DNA of 33,012 bases from Sedimentisphaerales bacterium (GCA_016934515.1 JAFGSR010000149.1:1-33012); one strand, 5' to 3'; positions 7,401 to 16,011 are shown, counted from the stretch's first letter. The notes: a model not told the origin generated them from the sequence alone. Translations and numbers: made by a program.

Positions 7401-10400
7401 TTATCCGCCTATGCTGGACATGGAAGAAACTAAAGCGCTAAGGTTACCCAAAGCCGACTGCTGGGACTGCATGTTGGCAAGGGCCTCTTCCATAGCGTAG
7501 AATTGTTTGTATAGCCGTTCTTCCTTGTTAGCGAGGATTACGTCGAGGTATTCGATACGTTCTTCGAACATTTTTTGCTGGCTTTGCATACTGTCAACGC
7601 GGCGTTTCATGGTACTTTCGGTGTTGTCGGCCAGACTGTTGAGTTTGTCAGCAATGTAATCGCCGATACCGGTATCAGCTTTGGTAAAAAGTTCGGTAAC
7701 GGCGTCGGGATCATCTTCGAAAGCCTCGCGGAATTTGGTTTCGTCAAAAGCCAGTTTTGGAGTGGTGGCAACGGCATAATTTGAGGTTGAACCACTGGCG
7801 TCGGTGCCGGATTCGTAACTTAGCGGTGCAAAGGAAATGCCGATACTGGAGAGCATATTGTAAGGCTGTTGCAAACCGGATACGACGCGGGAGGGTAGAG
7901 TCTGGAGGATGGATTTGGCAGTGTAAACAGTGTGTTCGCTGAAGAGTAAGCCTCGTTGGAGGGTGGTGGGATTAAAGCTGGCATTGGCGTCGATATCATC
8001 CATGATGGCGTTGTAAGCTTCGACAAAGGAATTCATCTGTTCGACGATAGAGTCGAGATCCTGGGAAATGGTGACGTCCACAGGCGAATCGCTGGTGGAT
8101 TTCAGTTCGAGGGTGGTACCGTGGATGATGTTTTTCATGGTGTTGGAACTACTGGAGACGAGGAAAGCAGATTGTTCTTCGCCGCCACCCATGAGAACAA
8201 TGGCATCTTGTGCTTCGGAAAGGGTTTGTGTGTTGAGGGAGGTTTGGCCGGGATCGATGTAGATTGAGCCGGCGCGTCCAGACACTTCGCTGTTGAAGCT
8301 GATACGGTAAGGGCTGTTGGCGCTGCCGTCGTTGATAATGGAAGCCTTAATGCCGATGTCAGCGTCATTTAATCTGGATACGACGTCGTCGATAGTGTCA
8401 CCGCCGCCGACTTCAAGTTTGAATTCGAGAGAACCATCGGCCTGATAAAAACCATCGTCATTCTTTTTGACAGAAACAAGCAGGCCCAGATCGTAAGCGG
8501 CATAACCGCCATCGGCATCGGTGATTTTCAGGGGAGTTGGGTCGAGGATCGGCATTCCCTCGCTATCTTCGGCCTGATCGATAATGACCAGGCCGTCACC
8601 ATCATCGTTGATTCTGGCAATGACGGTTTCGGGAGTAACGAGATTAATTTTATCGATGACATCGCCGAGAGTTACGGCGTTGCTGATATCGACGGTGTAT
8701 TTCTGACCGGTGGCGTCGGTAATGTAAAATTCACCAAGTCTAACCCCCCCACCGTTACGATAATCATCGAGCAGGGTGGCTTCGGAGATGTATTGCAGTT
8801 GCAGATTGCCGCTGTCAACTGAGGAGACGGCATCATCAACGGTGAGATTCAATTGTTGAGCCAGAGTGCTGCCGGCGGCGTCAGCGATGATAAGGTTGCC
8901 GGAGCCGGTGGAACTGTCGGTGATTTTGATACCGTTGCCGACCTTATTGGCCGAAGCGGTGAGGTTGGTATTTTCGTCGGCATTAATAGCGTTGATGACG
9001 TCCTGAACGGTAAAGGCGTTGGTAAGATCGATGGTGGAATTGTTACCATCGCGGTCAGTGATGGTGATTTGTCCACCCTGGGTAATCTGATTTGAGCCGG
9101 CGTTGCCGCCGTTCAGGGATCGAAGCATAACGGTGTTGAGTCCGGCGATGAGTCGGCGGCCCTGCACGAGGGTTTGTCCATCGGAATCGATGAGACCCAG
9201 GTCAACGGCGGAATCGGTTTGACTGAGGAATAGGGTGCCGGAGCCATTGTAGCTGAGTACGACATTATCACCGGTCTGATCAATACTGAGTTGGACGAGT
9301 CTTTTGTCGTCACCGGTGATCGAAGAGTCCCAATTGTCCCAATGATTATTAACGGCATTGACCAGGTCGCCAAGAGTTTCCATTTTCCAGATGACTTCGC
9401 CGTGGATGTTTTCGCCGGCGATATCGTCTGCAATGCCCAGGTCGGAAGCGGCGTGGCCGCCGTCGAGGTCTTCGATGATGAAATGACTTTTGCGTTCTGC
9501 TTCGGAATCACTGCTGAAGGGTTCACTGTTATCAGTTACGGTGATATGGTCAGCGCTGCCAAAAGTAAAACCGATGTCCATGCCTTTGAAATTTGGATCG
9601 CCGGAGGGATTCAATTCAGCATTCTTTTCGGTAACTTTTTCCTGAATGAATTCCTCAACATGAGTGAGGGTAAGGGGCTTGTCCTGCATTTCGGGTTTTT
9701 GCGCTAATTCGTTGAGGTCGATGTCAACAAAGCGGCCATTTTGATCGGTGATGCGGAATTTTCCGAGTCGAATGCCTTGTCCACCGTTAAGTGATTGAAG
9801 GGTGGTGCTGTTTTCAGCACTGAATTCGCCGATTTCCTTGTACATTTTATCACGGATATCAACGGACATAAAATCATCGATACCATTGGAGAAGATGAGA
9901 TCGGCACCATAACCCAGTCCGCGGATGCCGAGGCCGTCATTGAGCTGGTCAAGTTTGGTTTCAGCAGTTAAGTAGTGAATGTCGGAGCCGATGATTTTAG
10001 TTTCTGCACCGGAGGTAGTCCCGGCGATGCCCAGGCTTTGAGCGGGTTGGCCGGTGATGGATAGAGTTCCCGTGGCAGCGGTGTTGTTGTCGGTTATAAC
10101 GATGCTGTCGCCATCGACCGAAGCAGTGACATTAACGGTGGTATCGGCATTAATTGCATCAAGGACATCGGTGACGGTCAAAACGGCGGAAAGATCGATT
10201 TCAGAAGAATTTCCGGCGCGATCGTTGATGGTGATGGTGCCGCGTTGGAAACCCTGCTGGCCATTGATGAAACTGAGATCAGTAGATTTTGTAACCTGGC
10301 CGTTGCCTATTTCGAAGGAAACGGTTCCAGTACCAAAGTTGCTGTTTAAGCTGGAATATCCTCCCGTGACGAGGTGATGGTTAGTAGCAAGTTGTTTGAC

Positions 10401-10700
10401 GCGGAAAGTGTAGGAACCCAGGGTAGCGTTCTTGTCGGCGGTAAGGGAGAGAACGTCTTCATTGGAAACATTTACGGCATTTTGCTGAAAAACCGATTCT
10501 TTGTTGAAATTTGCGGCGGACAATTGCAGGGCCATGATTTTGGCCTGAAGGGTCATGAAAGCGGTTTGCTGAGCAGTGATGGCTTCGATGCGTTGGGTAA
10601 GCAGGTCTCTTGGTCGCTGCTCAATCGCCATGAGTTGAGTAACAATGGACTCAATATCAATGCCAGACATAATACCAACGCCTGAAGTAATAGTACCCAT
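7401..10700 (-). CDS. fliD: Flagellar filament cap protein FliD (hook-associated protein 2), very large
   Basis: FliD forms the cap at the filament tip that folds incoming flagellin. The FliD N domain spans residues 5-105 (GIMSGIDIESIVTQLMAIE..) and the FliD C domain about 857-1085, ending in a long coiled coil. Between them lie about six flagellin-hook IN-type modules (near 148-225, 300-425, 437-503, 528-620, 645-740 and 755-810). Each has the pattern ITDRxGN..IDL..TVxDVIxxINAD..V.A..DGDGI.ITD, often followed by AAxDLGL. At 1099 aa it is more than twice the E. coli protein (468 aa). I start it at ATG 10700: AAAGGAG lies 8 bases upstream, whereas the open frame's upstream TTG would place that ribosome site inside the gene. 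A sigma-28-like promoter lies upstream. Confidence 0.95.
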   Translation of the reverse strand: MGTITSGVGIMSGIDIESIVTQLMAIEQRPRDLLTQRIEAITAQQTAFMTLQAKIMALQLSAANFNKESVFQQNAVNVSNEDVLSLTADKNATLGSYTFRVKQLATNHHLVTGGYSSLNSNFGTGTVSFEIGNGQVTKSTDLSFINGQQGFQRGTITINDRAGNSSEIDLSAVLTVTDVLDAINADTTVNVTASVDGDSIVITDNNTAATGTLSITGQPAQSLGIAGTTSGAETKIIGSDIHYLTAETKLDQLNDGLGIRGLGYGADLIFSNGIDDFMSVDIRDKMYKEIGEFSAENSTTLQSLNGGQGIRLGKFRITDQNGRFVDIDLNELAQKPEMQDKPLTLTHVEEFIQEKVTEKNAELNPSGDPNFKGMDIGFTFGSADHITVTDNSEPFSSDSEAERKSHFIIEDLDGGHAASDLGIADDIAGENIHGEVIWKMETLGDLVNAVNNHWDNWDSSITGDDKRLVQLSIDQTGDNVVLSYNGSGTLFLSQTDSAVDLGLIDSDGQTLVQGRRLIAGLNTVMLRSLNGGNAGSNQITQGGQITITDRDGNNSTIDLTNAFTVQDVINAINADENTNLTASANKVGNGIKITDSSTGSGNLIIADAAGSTLAQQLNLTVDDAVSSVDSGNLQLQYISEATLLDDYRNGGGVRLGEFYITDATGQKYTVDISNAVTLGDVIDKINLVTPETVIARINDDGDGLVIIDQAEDSEGMPILDPTPLKITDADGGYAAYDLGLLVSVKKNDDGFYQADGSLEFKLEVGGGDTIDDVVSRLNDADIGIKASIINDGSANSPYRISFNSEVSGRAGSIYIDPGQTSLNTQTLSEAQDAIVLMGGGEEQSAFLVSSSSNTMKNIIHGTTLELKSTSDSPVDVTISQDLDSIVEQMNSFVEAYNAIMDDIDANASFNPTTLQRGLLFSEHTVYTAKSILQTLPSRVVSGLQQPYNMLSSIGISFAPLSYESGTDASGSTSNYAVATTPKLAFDETKFREAFEDDPDAVTELFTKADTGIGDYIADKLNSLADNTESTMKRRVDSMQSQQKMFEERIEYLDVILANKEERLYKQFYAMEEALANMQSQQSALGNLSALVSSMSSIGG

Positions 10701-10768
10701 AAGCTGCTCCTTTAGGGCCAAATAAACAAAGTATCCCTGTTAGACCTGTAAACAAGGTCCTAATAAGT

Positions 10769-10796
10769 TTATCGGTCATTAAAGAAGAACACTTTA
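10769..10796 (-). promoter_or_regulatory. Sigma-28 (FliA) type promoter of fliD-fliS
   Basis: Read on the - strand: -35 TAAAGTGT, then ACCGATAA as -10, with 16 bases between TAAA and the -10 box. The FliA consensus is TAAAGTTT-N11-GCCGATAA, which has 15 bases there, so the spacer is one base longer. The -10 box matches 7 of 8 positions and the -35 box 7 of 8. The expected start is near 10760, giving a leader of about 60 bases before fliD. FliD and FliS are typical FliA-class (late) genes. Confidence 0.6.
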
Positions 10797-10933
10797 AGAG
10801 AGTTGGGTTGAGCAGGCGGGGGGCGTATCAACATAAAGCCTTTTTTTTAAAGGACTTACGCAAATACAGAGTAAGTAAGGGACAAAAAGATATTGAGAAG
10901 ATGAGTGGAAATGATGTTTTTTAGAAATAATTT

Positions 10934-11017
10934 GAAAAAAATGGCCAGGGCCTCATAGTAGGGTCAAACAAATCTGCCATGTCAGACGAAATATTTCCCT
11001 ACCAGAGGCCCGGGCCT
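10934..11017 (-). terminator. Rho-independent terminator of the flagellin 1 transcript
   Basis: On the - strand, GGCCCGGGCCTCTGGTAGGG pairs with CCCTACTATGAGGCCCTGGCC across a 30-odd-base loop and is followed by seven T. It stands about 260 bases beyond the flagellin 1 stop, so the transcript has a long 3' untranslated region unless this ends a separate small RNA. Confidence 0.7.
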
Positions 11018-11277
11018 CTATAGAAGCGACGAGAGTAACTCGAAGCCTCTTTGACCGAGTAAAGAGCAGGCCGTCTTAAAGCTCCGCATGGTTCCCGCAA
11101 TTACTCGGTTGGGGACCAGATCCGCCCGGTTCACGGACCGAGCCCCCGTTAAGTACACTACTAGGCAAAGCATGAGCCTCCTGACAACTACCGACGTGCG
11201 AGTCGAGCGCAACCAGGTATAATTGCCCGGCTGTTGACTGGCCGACTCAACTGACAAGTTAGCTGTCAGGAGTCGGC
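11018..11277 (-). ncRNA. Structured 3' UTR or small RNA candidate after flagellin 1
   Basis: This 260-base stretch between the flagellin 1 stop and its terminator has no convincing gene but several inverted repeats. A hairpin at 11241-11277 (GCCGACTC/GAGTCGGC outside CTGACA/TGTCAG) follows the stop immediately. A perfect 9-bp pair, ACCGAGTAA (11054-11062) and TTACTCGGT (11101-11109), lies further on, and another ACCGAG at 11137-11142 can pair with the same ACTCGGT strand. The two pairings exclude each other. Whether it is a processed 3'-derived RNA, an independent RNA or only a stabilising tail is not known. Confidence 0.4.
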
Positions 11278-12711
11278 TTAACCGAGCAGCGCCAGGACGC
11301 TCTGCGGCATGGAGTTGGCCAACGATAAAACTGAGGTGTTGGCCTGAACCAGGATCTGTGATCTAGTAAGCGCGGCAGTTTCGGCGGCGAAGTCGGCGTC
11401 TCTGATTGCCGATTCGGAAGCGGTTACGTTTTCGAGAGTAACACGCAGACTGTTGACATTGGTGTCAAGAATGTTCTTCTGGAACGCACCGAGCCGGCCA
11501 CGTAAAGTTGTGATATCTTTGATGGCGGCATCAACGACTCTCTGAGCGGTATAGAGATTGTCCCCACTCATAGCGTTTGCGCCGCCACTTTTTAGTGTGT
11601 TTAGGGTACCGTTACTGTCACCGAGCTGACTGGGAGCGACGCTCTGGATACCGATGGAATCGAGACCAATGGCATCTACCTTGGAGCCGATGGCAAAATC
11701 AGCCCCACCGCCGGTAACATAGAAGGTATTTGTGGCGGTAGAGAGTCCGGCAGCAGTAGTCAGATCGATTTCAGCGTCAAGCATCGCGGTACGAATAGTA
11801 AGTTTTTTACCATCACCAACCGCGGCAGAACCATTAATAGTAGCACTGTAATCACGGCCGATATTTTTGACTGTGGTGGTGCCGGTGCCGTAGGTTTTCA
11901 TAACCTGGGTGCCACCGGTTTGTGTGCCGGCAAGCACTTCGACACTGGTGTAGGCATTGGTGCCGAAATCTCTACTACGCAGCAGGGTCACGGCCCCGGA
12001 AGTACATGCAGAAACACCAGTTATTTCGACAACGGCATTAATAGCAGTTCTGACATCAGCAATGGCAGTCCCGGCGGCAAAAGTCAATTCCGTGGTACCG
12101 CGATTGGAGCCGACCTGGAGGGTTAGCTGCGCGGTTGAAACAGCACCACTGAGATAGACGATGCCGGTTTCAGCGGAATCAACGGTTTGGACATCGATGG
12201 TCATAACAGCACCATCGATCAGTTTTGCAGAGTTTACCTTGAGATCGTCAATAATAGATGTGTCGGTGGAACTGGTGACATAGGCTTTGTTTCCGTTAAG
12301 AAGTTTAAAGCCTTCGAACTCGGTGGCATTAGCGATGCGGTTGATGCTATTAATAGCAGAATCAACCTGTAACTGATTGGCGTCAACTTCTTCGGTTGAC
12401 AATGCCCCGGAGTTCGCCGAGGTAACCAGCAGCGACTTGATGTCAATTAACAGGGCTGAGATTTCATTCAAGGCGCCTTCTGCTGTCGCGATCACGCTGG
12501 AAGCCCGGATAGAGTTGTCAATAGCGGAATTGATACCTGCTATTTCCGAGCGAAGATTTTCCGAGGCTATTAATCCGGCGGGATCGTCTTTGCCTGTATT
12601 AATGCGTAACCCGGAAGAGAGACGCTGCAGGCGAGTAGTTAGATCGCTGTTGTTTGCAACCAGCTTACTGATTGCATTCATCGATGCTATGTTCGTGTTG
12701 ATACGTGACAT
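11278..12711 (-). CDS. fliC: Flagellin 1
   Basis: This 477-aa flagellin builds the filament. The N-terminal D0/D1 region (about 1-170) has the signature MSRINTN..LQRLSSGLRIN..DDPAGLIASENLR, and the C-terminal one (about 390-477) ends SAIRDADFAAETAALTRSQILVQANTSVLSLANSMPQSVLALLG. The central domain (about 170-345) contains an IN-type motif (LTLQVGSNRGTTELTFAAGT, then ADVRTAINAV). This central part is about 86 % identical to flagellin 2 by my count, while the N-terminal part is only about 62 % identical. The ribosome site CACGGAGGAT before the ATG also fits a CsrA site. The gene is probably transcribed alone, since terminators bound it on both sides. The symbol fliC is generic; hag would be the alternative. 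Confidence 0.96.
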   Translation of the reverse strand: MSRINTNIASMNAISKLVANNSDLTTRLQRLSSGLRINTGKDDPAGLIASENLRSEIAGINSAIDNSIRASSVIATAEGALNEISALLIDIKSLLVTSANSGALSTEEVDANQLQVDSAINSINRIANATEFEGFKLLNGNKAYVTSSTDTSIIDDLKVNSAKLIDGAVMTIDVQTVDSAETGIVYLSGAVSTAQLTLQVGSNRGTTELTFAAGTAIADVRTAINAVVEITGVSACTSGAVTLLRSRDFGTNAYTSVEVLAGTQTGGTQVMKTYGTGTTTVKNIGRDYSATINGSAAVGDGKKLTIRTAMLDAEIDLTTAAGLSTATNTFYVTGGGADFAIGSKVDAIGLDSIGIQSVAPSQLGDSNGTLNTLKSGGANAMSGDNLYTAQRVVDAAIKDITTLRGRLGAFQKNILDTNVNSLRVTLENVTASESAIRDADFAAETAALTRSQILVQANTSVLSLANSMPQSVLALLG

Positions 12712-13681
12712 GGCTTATCCTCCGTGACAAGACAGACATAAAATCAACTATGCGAAAAATCGGATAATATTGACTTTATGAGTCCTGTACAGTCCTGGCG
12801 ACCCCAAACAATTATTTTACATTTGGCTATTTGTTTGGGTTACACAAGCAGTATGTTCCAGCGCGAAATCACATGATTTCGCCGTCCTATGCCGGAAACA
12901 AACCGGTCTGTAAAGGTGAATTCCTTCTTTAGCCACAAGATGAAGGAATAAACAAAACACTTCTAAATAATACGGGTTTGGTTAGTACCGTGCTCAGGCA
13001 TGCGTGGTGGGTTCCACCTCACGGCAGCAGGCCGACTGTGTATGTCGGATGATCTGTCATTGGGGACAGAATCAAATCAGAAATGAGTAGCAACTCCGTT
13101 GCAAACTCCGTTTCACTTCCGACCAGATCAGGCTTAATCCAACTGAGTTCTGATCGGTGCTCATCCATGAGTCTTTTTAAGACTCGCTAAGGCGAAAAGC
13201 TTTAACAACCCGGAATTGTTTTTGGCCTTTGTTATCGCCCGTTGCTTTGAGAATTTCGACAGGTATAGCAAAAAACTTTAGTAAGGGCGATAATATTTCG
13301 AAATTTTGTCTTATAGGACGTAAAAGTCGGGCAATAGCGGTTGACGACCGACATAGAGAACCCGGGCAAAAATTTGTTTTTTTGGACGAAAAACAAGGAC
13401 GGCAGGTCCGATAATGTTATGCCGTCAGCAAAAAATTCCATGATGGATAAAATAAGAAAAAATCCGGCTTAAATGAGGTGGTAAGTAAAAACTGAGCAGA
13501 AGAACTGCCGGAACCGGTCAATTATTCTGGTAACTTTCAGAGATGTTTATGTACAGTTAAGTGGCGGGATTGGGATGCAATCGACAGGTAATAATCAAAA
13601 ATTAATTAGGCTGGTAAAGTTCAACCTGGGCTTATTGTCCAGGAAAGCAACGGACAACAAACCAGCAAAAGCGACAAGCGT
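12712..13681 (-). promoter_or_regulatory. Long structured upstream region or leader of flagellin 1
   Basis: About 970 bases separate the flagellin 2 terminator from the flagellin 1 start, with no supportable gene. The part nearest flagellin 1 is packed with perfect inverted repeats. They are CCCAAACAA/TTGTTTGGG (12803-12839), GCGAAATC/GATTTCGC with a 4-base loop (12863-12882), ATTCCTTC/GAAGGAAT (12920-12949), CCGAC/GTCGG (13032-13048), CTGTC/GACAG (13054-13069) and GAGTCTT/AAGACTC (13169-13185). If transcription begins at the candidate promoter near 13253 these would all lie in a leader of about 530 bases. From 13300 to 13681 I see only AT-rich sequence. Confidence 0.45.
13253..13280 (-). promoter_or_regulatory. 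Candidate sigma-28 promoter for flagellin 1
   Basis: On the - strand the -35 box TAAAGTTT matches the FliA consensus exactly. The -10 box GTCGAAAT matches only 5 of 8, at the same 16-base TAAA-to-box spacing as the fliD promoter. A second possible -10, GGCGATAA (7 of 8), lies downstream with a poor -35 box. The implied leader of about 530 bases is unusually long, so confidence is low. Confidence 0.3.
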
Positions 13682-13749
13682 AAAAAAAAAGTGGCCGGGC
13701 CCTACCGAGCATGCCGGAGAAGGCAAGCTCGGTAGGTAACCCGTGCCAC
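13682..13749 (-). terminator. Rho-independent terminator of flagellin 2
   Basis: On the - strand, GTGGC..CCTACCGAGC pairs with GCTCGGTAGG..GGCCAC and is followed by nine T. It begins about 44 bases after the flagellin 2 stop. The inner 10-bp stem is perfect. Confidence 0.9.
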
Positions 13750-13792
13750 ATGAATGTGCACGTCATAACCACCCAGCAAAGGTCAAAACGCA

Positions 13793-15229
13793 TTAGCCAA
13801 GCAACTGGAGGACATTTTGCGGGGCAAAATTGGCCTGAGACAGTACGCTGGTGGCAGCATTGACCAGAATCTGCGACCGTGTCATGTTGGATATCTCTGC
13901 CGCGTAATCGGTGTCACGGATGGCAGATTCGGCGGCATAGAGGTTTTCCTTGGTGATTTCCAGAGTGGAAATGTTGGTTTCAAGGGTGTTTTTCTGGAAG
14001 GACCCCAAACGACCGCGAAGAGTGGATACGTCCTTAACAGCACTGTCGACGATATTCTGAGCCGTGTAAAGATTGGTGGAACCGAGAGAGTTAGTACCAC
14101 CACTTTTCAGGGTGTTAAGATAGCCATCGGTAGAATTACCCAGATTGGTAATCGCAATATTCTGAATGCCGACAGATTCAAGACCCTGTCCTGTAACCTC
14201 CGCACCGAGAGCAAAATCAGCACCACCACCGGTAACATAGAAAGTTTCGGTGGCAGTGGACAATCCGGCAGCGGCGGTCAGATCGATCTCGGCATCAAGC
14301 ATAGCAGTGCGAATAGTCATTTTCTTGCCATCACCGGTAGCTGAAGTACCATTGATGGAAGCACTGTAATCCCGGCCGATATTCTTGGCACTGGTAGTTC
14401 CGGTAGCATAAGTTTTCATAATCTGAGTACCACCGGTCTGAGTTCCGGCGAGCACTTCGACGCTGGTATAGGCATCGGTACCGAAATCCCTACTACGCAG
14501 CAGGGTTACTGCACCGGAAGTACATGCGGAGACACCGGTTACTTCAGCAACAGCATTAATAGCCGTTCTGATATCTGCAGCAGTTGTTCCGGCCGCAAAA
14601 GTCAGTTCGGTATTACCGCGGTTTGAACCTACCTGGATGGTCAATGCGGTGGTTGAGACCGCACCACTGAGATAGACGATTCCAGTTTCTGCGGAATCGA
14701 CCGTGGTAACAGCAATCGTCATGGTGGCACCATCGATCAGTTTGGCGGCATTGACTTTGACATCGGCAATAATAGTTGAATCAACACCACTGGTGGTATA
14801 ATCCAGGTTACCGTTCAATAGTTTGATGCCTTCAAATTCGGTGGTGTTGGAGATGCGGGCGATGCTGTTGAGAATGGAATCGACCTGCAACTGATTAGCT
14901 TCGATTTCCTCGGTGCTCATCCCACCCTTGTTGGCGGCTTCGTCAAGTAAGGCCTGAAGATCGAGCAACATTGAGCTGACCTCGTTAAGAGCACCTTCAG
15001 CGGTACTGACGATGTTAATGGCACGCTCGGAATTTTTGATGGCGGTTTCGGTACCGCGAATCTGTTTTCTGAGGTTTTCCGAAGCGATCAGACCGGCAGG
15101 GTCATCGGCACCGCGATTGATCCGCAAGCCGGTGCTTAATCTTTCCAAAGAGGAGTTAAGATCCTTAGTGTTGCGATTTAATACTCGCGCACTTGTGAGT
15201 GCAGTTACGTTAGTGTTTATTCTGCTCAT
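13793..15229 (-). CDS. fliC: Flagellin 2
   Basis: This 478-aa flagellin has the same architecture as flagellin 1: a D0/D1 N-terminus (MSRINTNVTAL..LERLSTGLRINRGADDPAGLIASENLR), a central IN-containing domain and a C-terminal helix ending NAATSVLSQANFAPQNVLQLLG. I start it at ATG 15229 because GGAGGT lies nine bases upstream and the flagellin consensus begins there; the open frame continues 15 codons upstream. The central domain is nearly the same as in flagellin 1 although many third codon positions differ, which points to selection on the protein rather than a very recent copy. Its ribosome site (TTGGAGGTTA) differs from the shared CACGGAGGAT of flagellins 1 and 3, so its translation may be controlled differently. 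Confidence 0.96.
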   Translation of the reverse strand: MSRINTNVTALTSARVLNRNTKDLNSSLERLSTGLRINRGADDPAGLIASENLRKQIRGTETAIKNSERAINIVSTAEGALNEVSSMLLDLQALLDEAANKGGMSTEEIEANQLQVDSILNSIARISNTTEFEGIKLLNGNLDYTTSGVDSTIIADVKVNAAKLIDGATMTIAVTTVDSAETGIVYLSGAVSTTALTIQVGSNRGNTELTFAAGTTAADIRTAINAVAEVTGVSACTSGAVTLLRSRDFGTDAYTSVEVLAGTQTGGTQIMKTYATGTTSAKNIGRDYSASINGTSATGDGKKMTIRTAMLDAEIDLTAAAGLSTATETFYVTGGGADFALGAEVTGQGLESVGIQNIAITNLGNSTDGYLNTLKSGGTNSLGSTNLYTAQNIVDSAVKDVSTLRGRLGSFQKNTLETNISTLEITKENLYAAESAIRDTDYAAEISNMTRSQILVNAATSVLSQANFAPQNVLQLLG

Positions 15230-15584
15230 TTTTTTAACCTCCAAAAAAGGGCTTGGTGCTCGGGGCCGACTCATTTGCTGGGTATGACGGCACGATTTAG
15301 TTCACAGTTTTTTCTGCACTCAACTGTGAGTTTATTCCGTCAGTTTCGAGTCATAAATGCCTCAGGCACCTGAGTGTTTATTCAAAATCAATTTTAAACT
15401 ACTTTATGAAGCTGCAAATCTGCGGACCGCAGCCAACAATTATTAGGCCATAGGCAACCTCTCCCCGAATCGCGTAACCCTTAATAATGCTCTTTTAGTT
15501 TTGGTCATTTTCTTTACCTGTTTTTTAGCTTATTTAACTGATAGTTTTCTTACTTGTAATCAGCTTACTCTTCCTGCAAGGCTG

Positions 15585-15613
15585 TCATCGACGCGGGATT
15601 ATAGGCTACTTTA
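15585..15613 (-). promoter_or_regulatory. Candidate promoter for flagellin 2
   Basis: On the - strand, TAAAGTAG is followed after 17 bases (counted from TAAA) by GTCGATGA, which matches the FliA -10 consensus at 6 of 8 positions. A TATAAT hexamer (15598-15603) lies between the two boxes, so a sigma-70 promoter is an equal possibility. The leader would be about 350 bases. Confidence 0.27.
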
Positions 15614-15775
15614 GCATATAAAATGAGCAGGTACTTATGGGACTGACAAAAAGCTAATATCTTGAATATCTGCAAAAAACAGCGTTTTAGGTCGTTAATA
15701 AAAAATGATTTATATTTAGACAGGTCCTATAAGAAAGGCTAAATGGGTTTGTCGGACAGGTAATTATGAGCGCAT

Positions 15776-15806
15776 AAAAAGAGGCACAACTTGCCAGGGT
15801 TGTGCC
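15776..15806 (-). terminator. Rho-independent terminator of flagellin 3
   Basis: On the - strand a perfect 8-bp stem, GGCACAAC and GTTGTGCC with an 8-base loop, is followed by TCTTTTT. It lies about 205 bases after the flagellin 3 stop, behind two other hairpins. Confidence 0.9.
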
Positions 15807-16011
15807 TTGTCACAGAGGATTTTGTTTGATGCGAGCGGCGAGGAACTAAAGGACGTTAGTTCCAGCCCAAACGGGCGGCACACGCAAAAACTATATCCAA
15901 ACCAGAATGTTTATTATGTATGACCGATTTTGGCAGCAGTAACACTGACCAATCAATCGGCCGGTTTATTCATTAGTATCCTTTGTTGAGAATTTCCTTA
16001 ATCTTATCAGA

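Larger units (their letters stand above)
10701..11277. other. Non-coding stretch between flagellin 1 and fliD
   Basis: These 577 bases contain, in - strand order, the flagellin 1 3' hairpin, the structured region described separately, the flagellin 1 terminator, about 140 AT-rich bases with no feature I can name, the fliD sigma-28-like promoter and the fliD leader. No gene is supported. Confidence 0.6.
15230..16011. other. Non-coding region between flagellin 3 and flagellin 2
   Basis: No gene is supported in these 782 bases. On the flagellin 2 side there is a leader with a perfect 8-bp inverted repeat TCACAGTT/AACTGTGA (15302-15329) and CTCAGG/CCTGAG (15361-15374). On the flagellin 3 side are its 3' hairpins GCCC/GGGC (15865-15876) and GGAACTAA/TTAGTTCC (15842-15863), and its terminator. 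The middle, about 15400-15775, is AT-rich and holds the candidate flagellin 2 promoter. Confidence 0.6.

Noticed and set aside
11018-11257. 79-codon open frame on the - strand after flagellin 1
   Set aside because: No recognisable family, no ribosome site, and it coincides with a set of inverted repeats; RNA structure is the better explanation.
13280-13420. GGCGATAA and TCCGATAA boxes on the + strand
   Set aside because: They resemble FliA -10 boxes but point away from all flagellar genes, with no good -35 partner and no gene downstream on that strand.
13229-13441. Overlapping 61- and 69-codon open frames on both strands
   Set aside because: Neither shows family likeness or a ribosome site, and the region is the upstream zone of flagellin 1.
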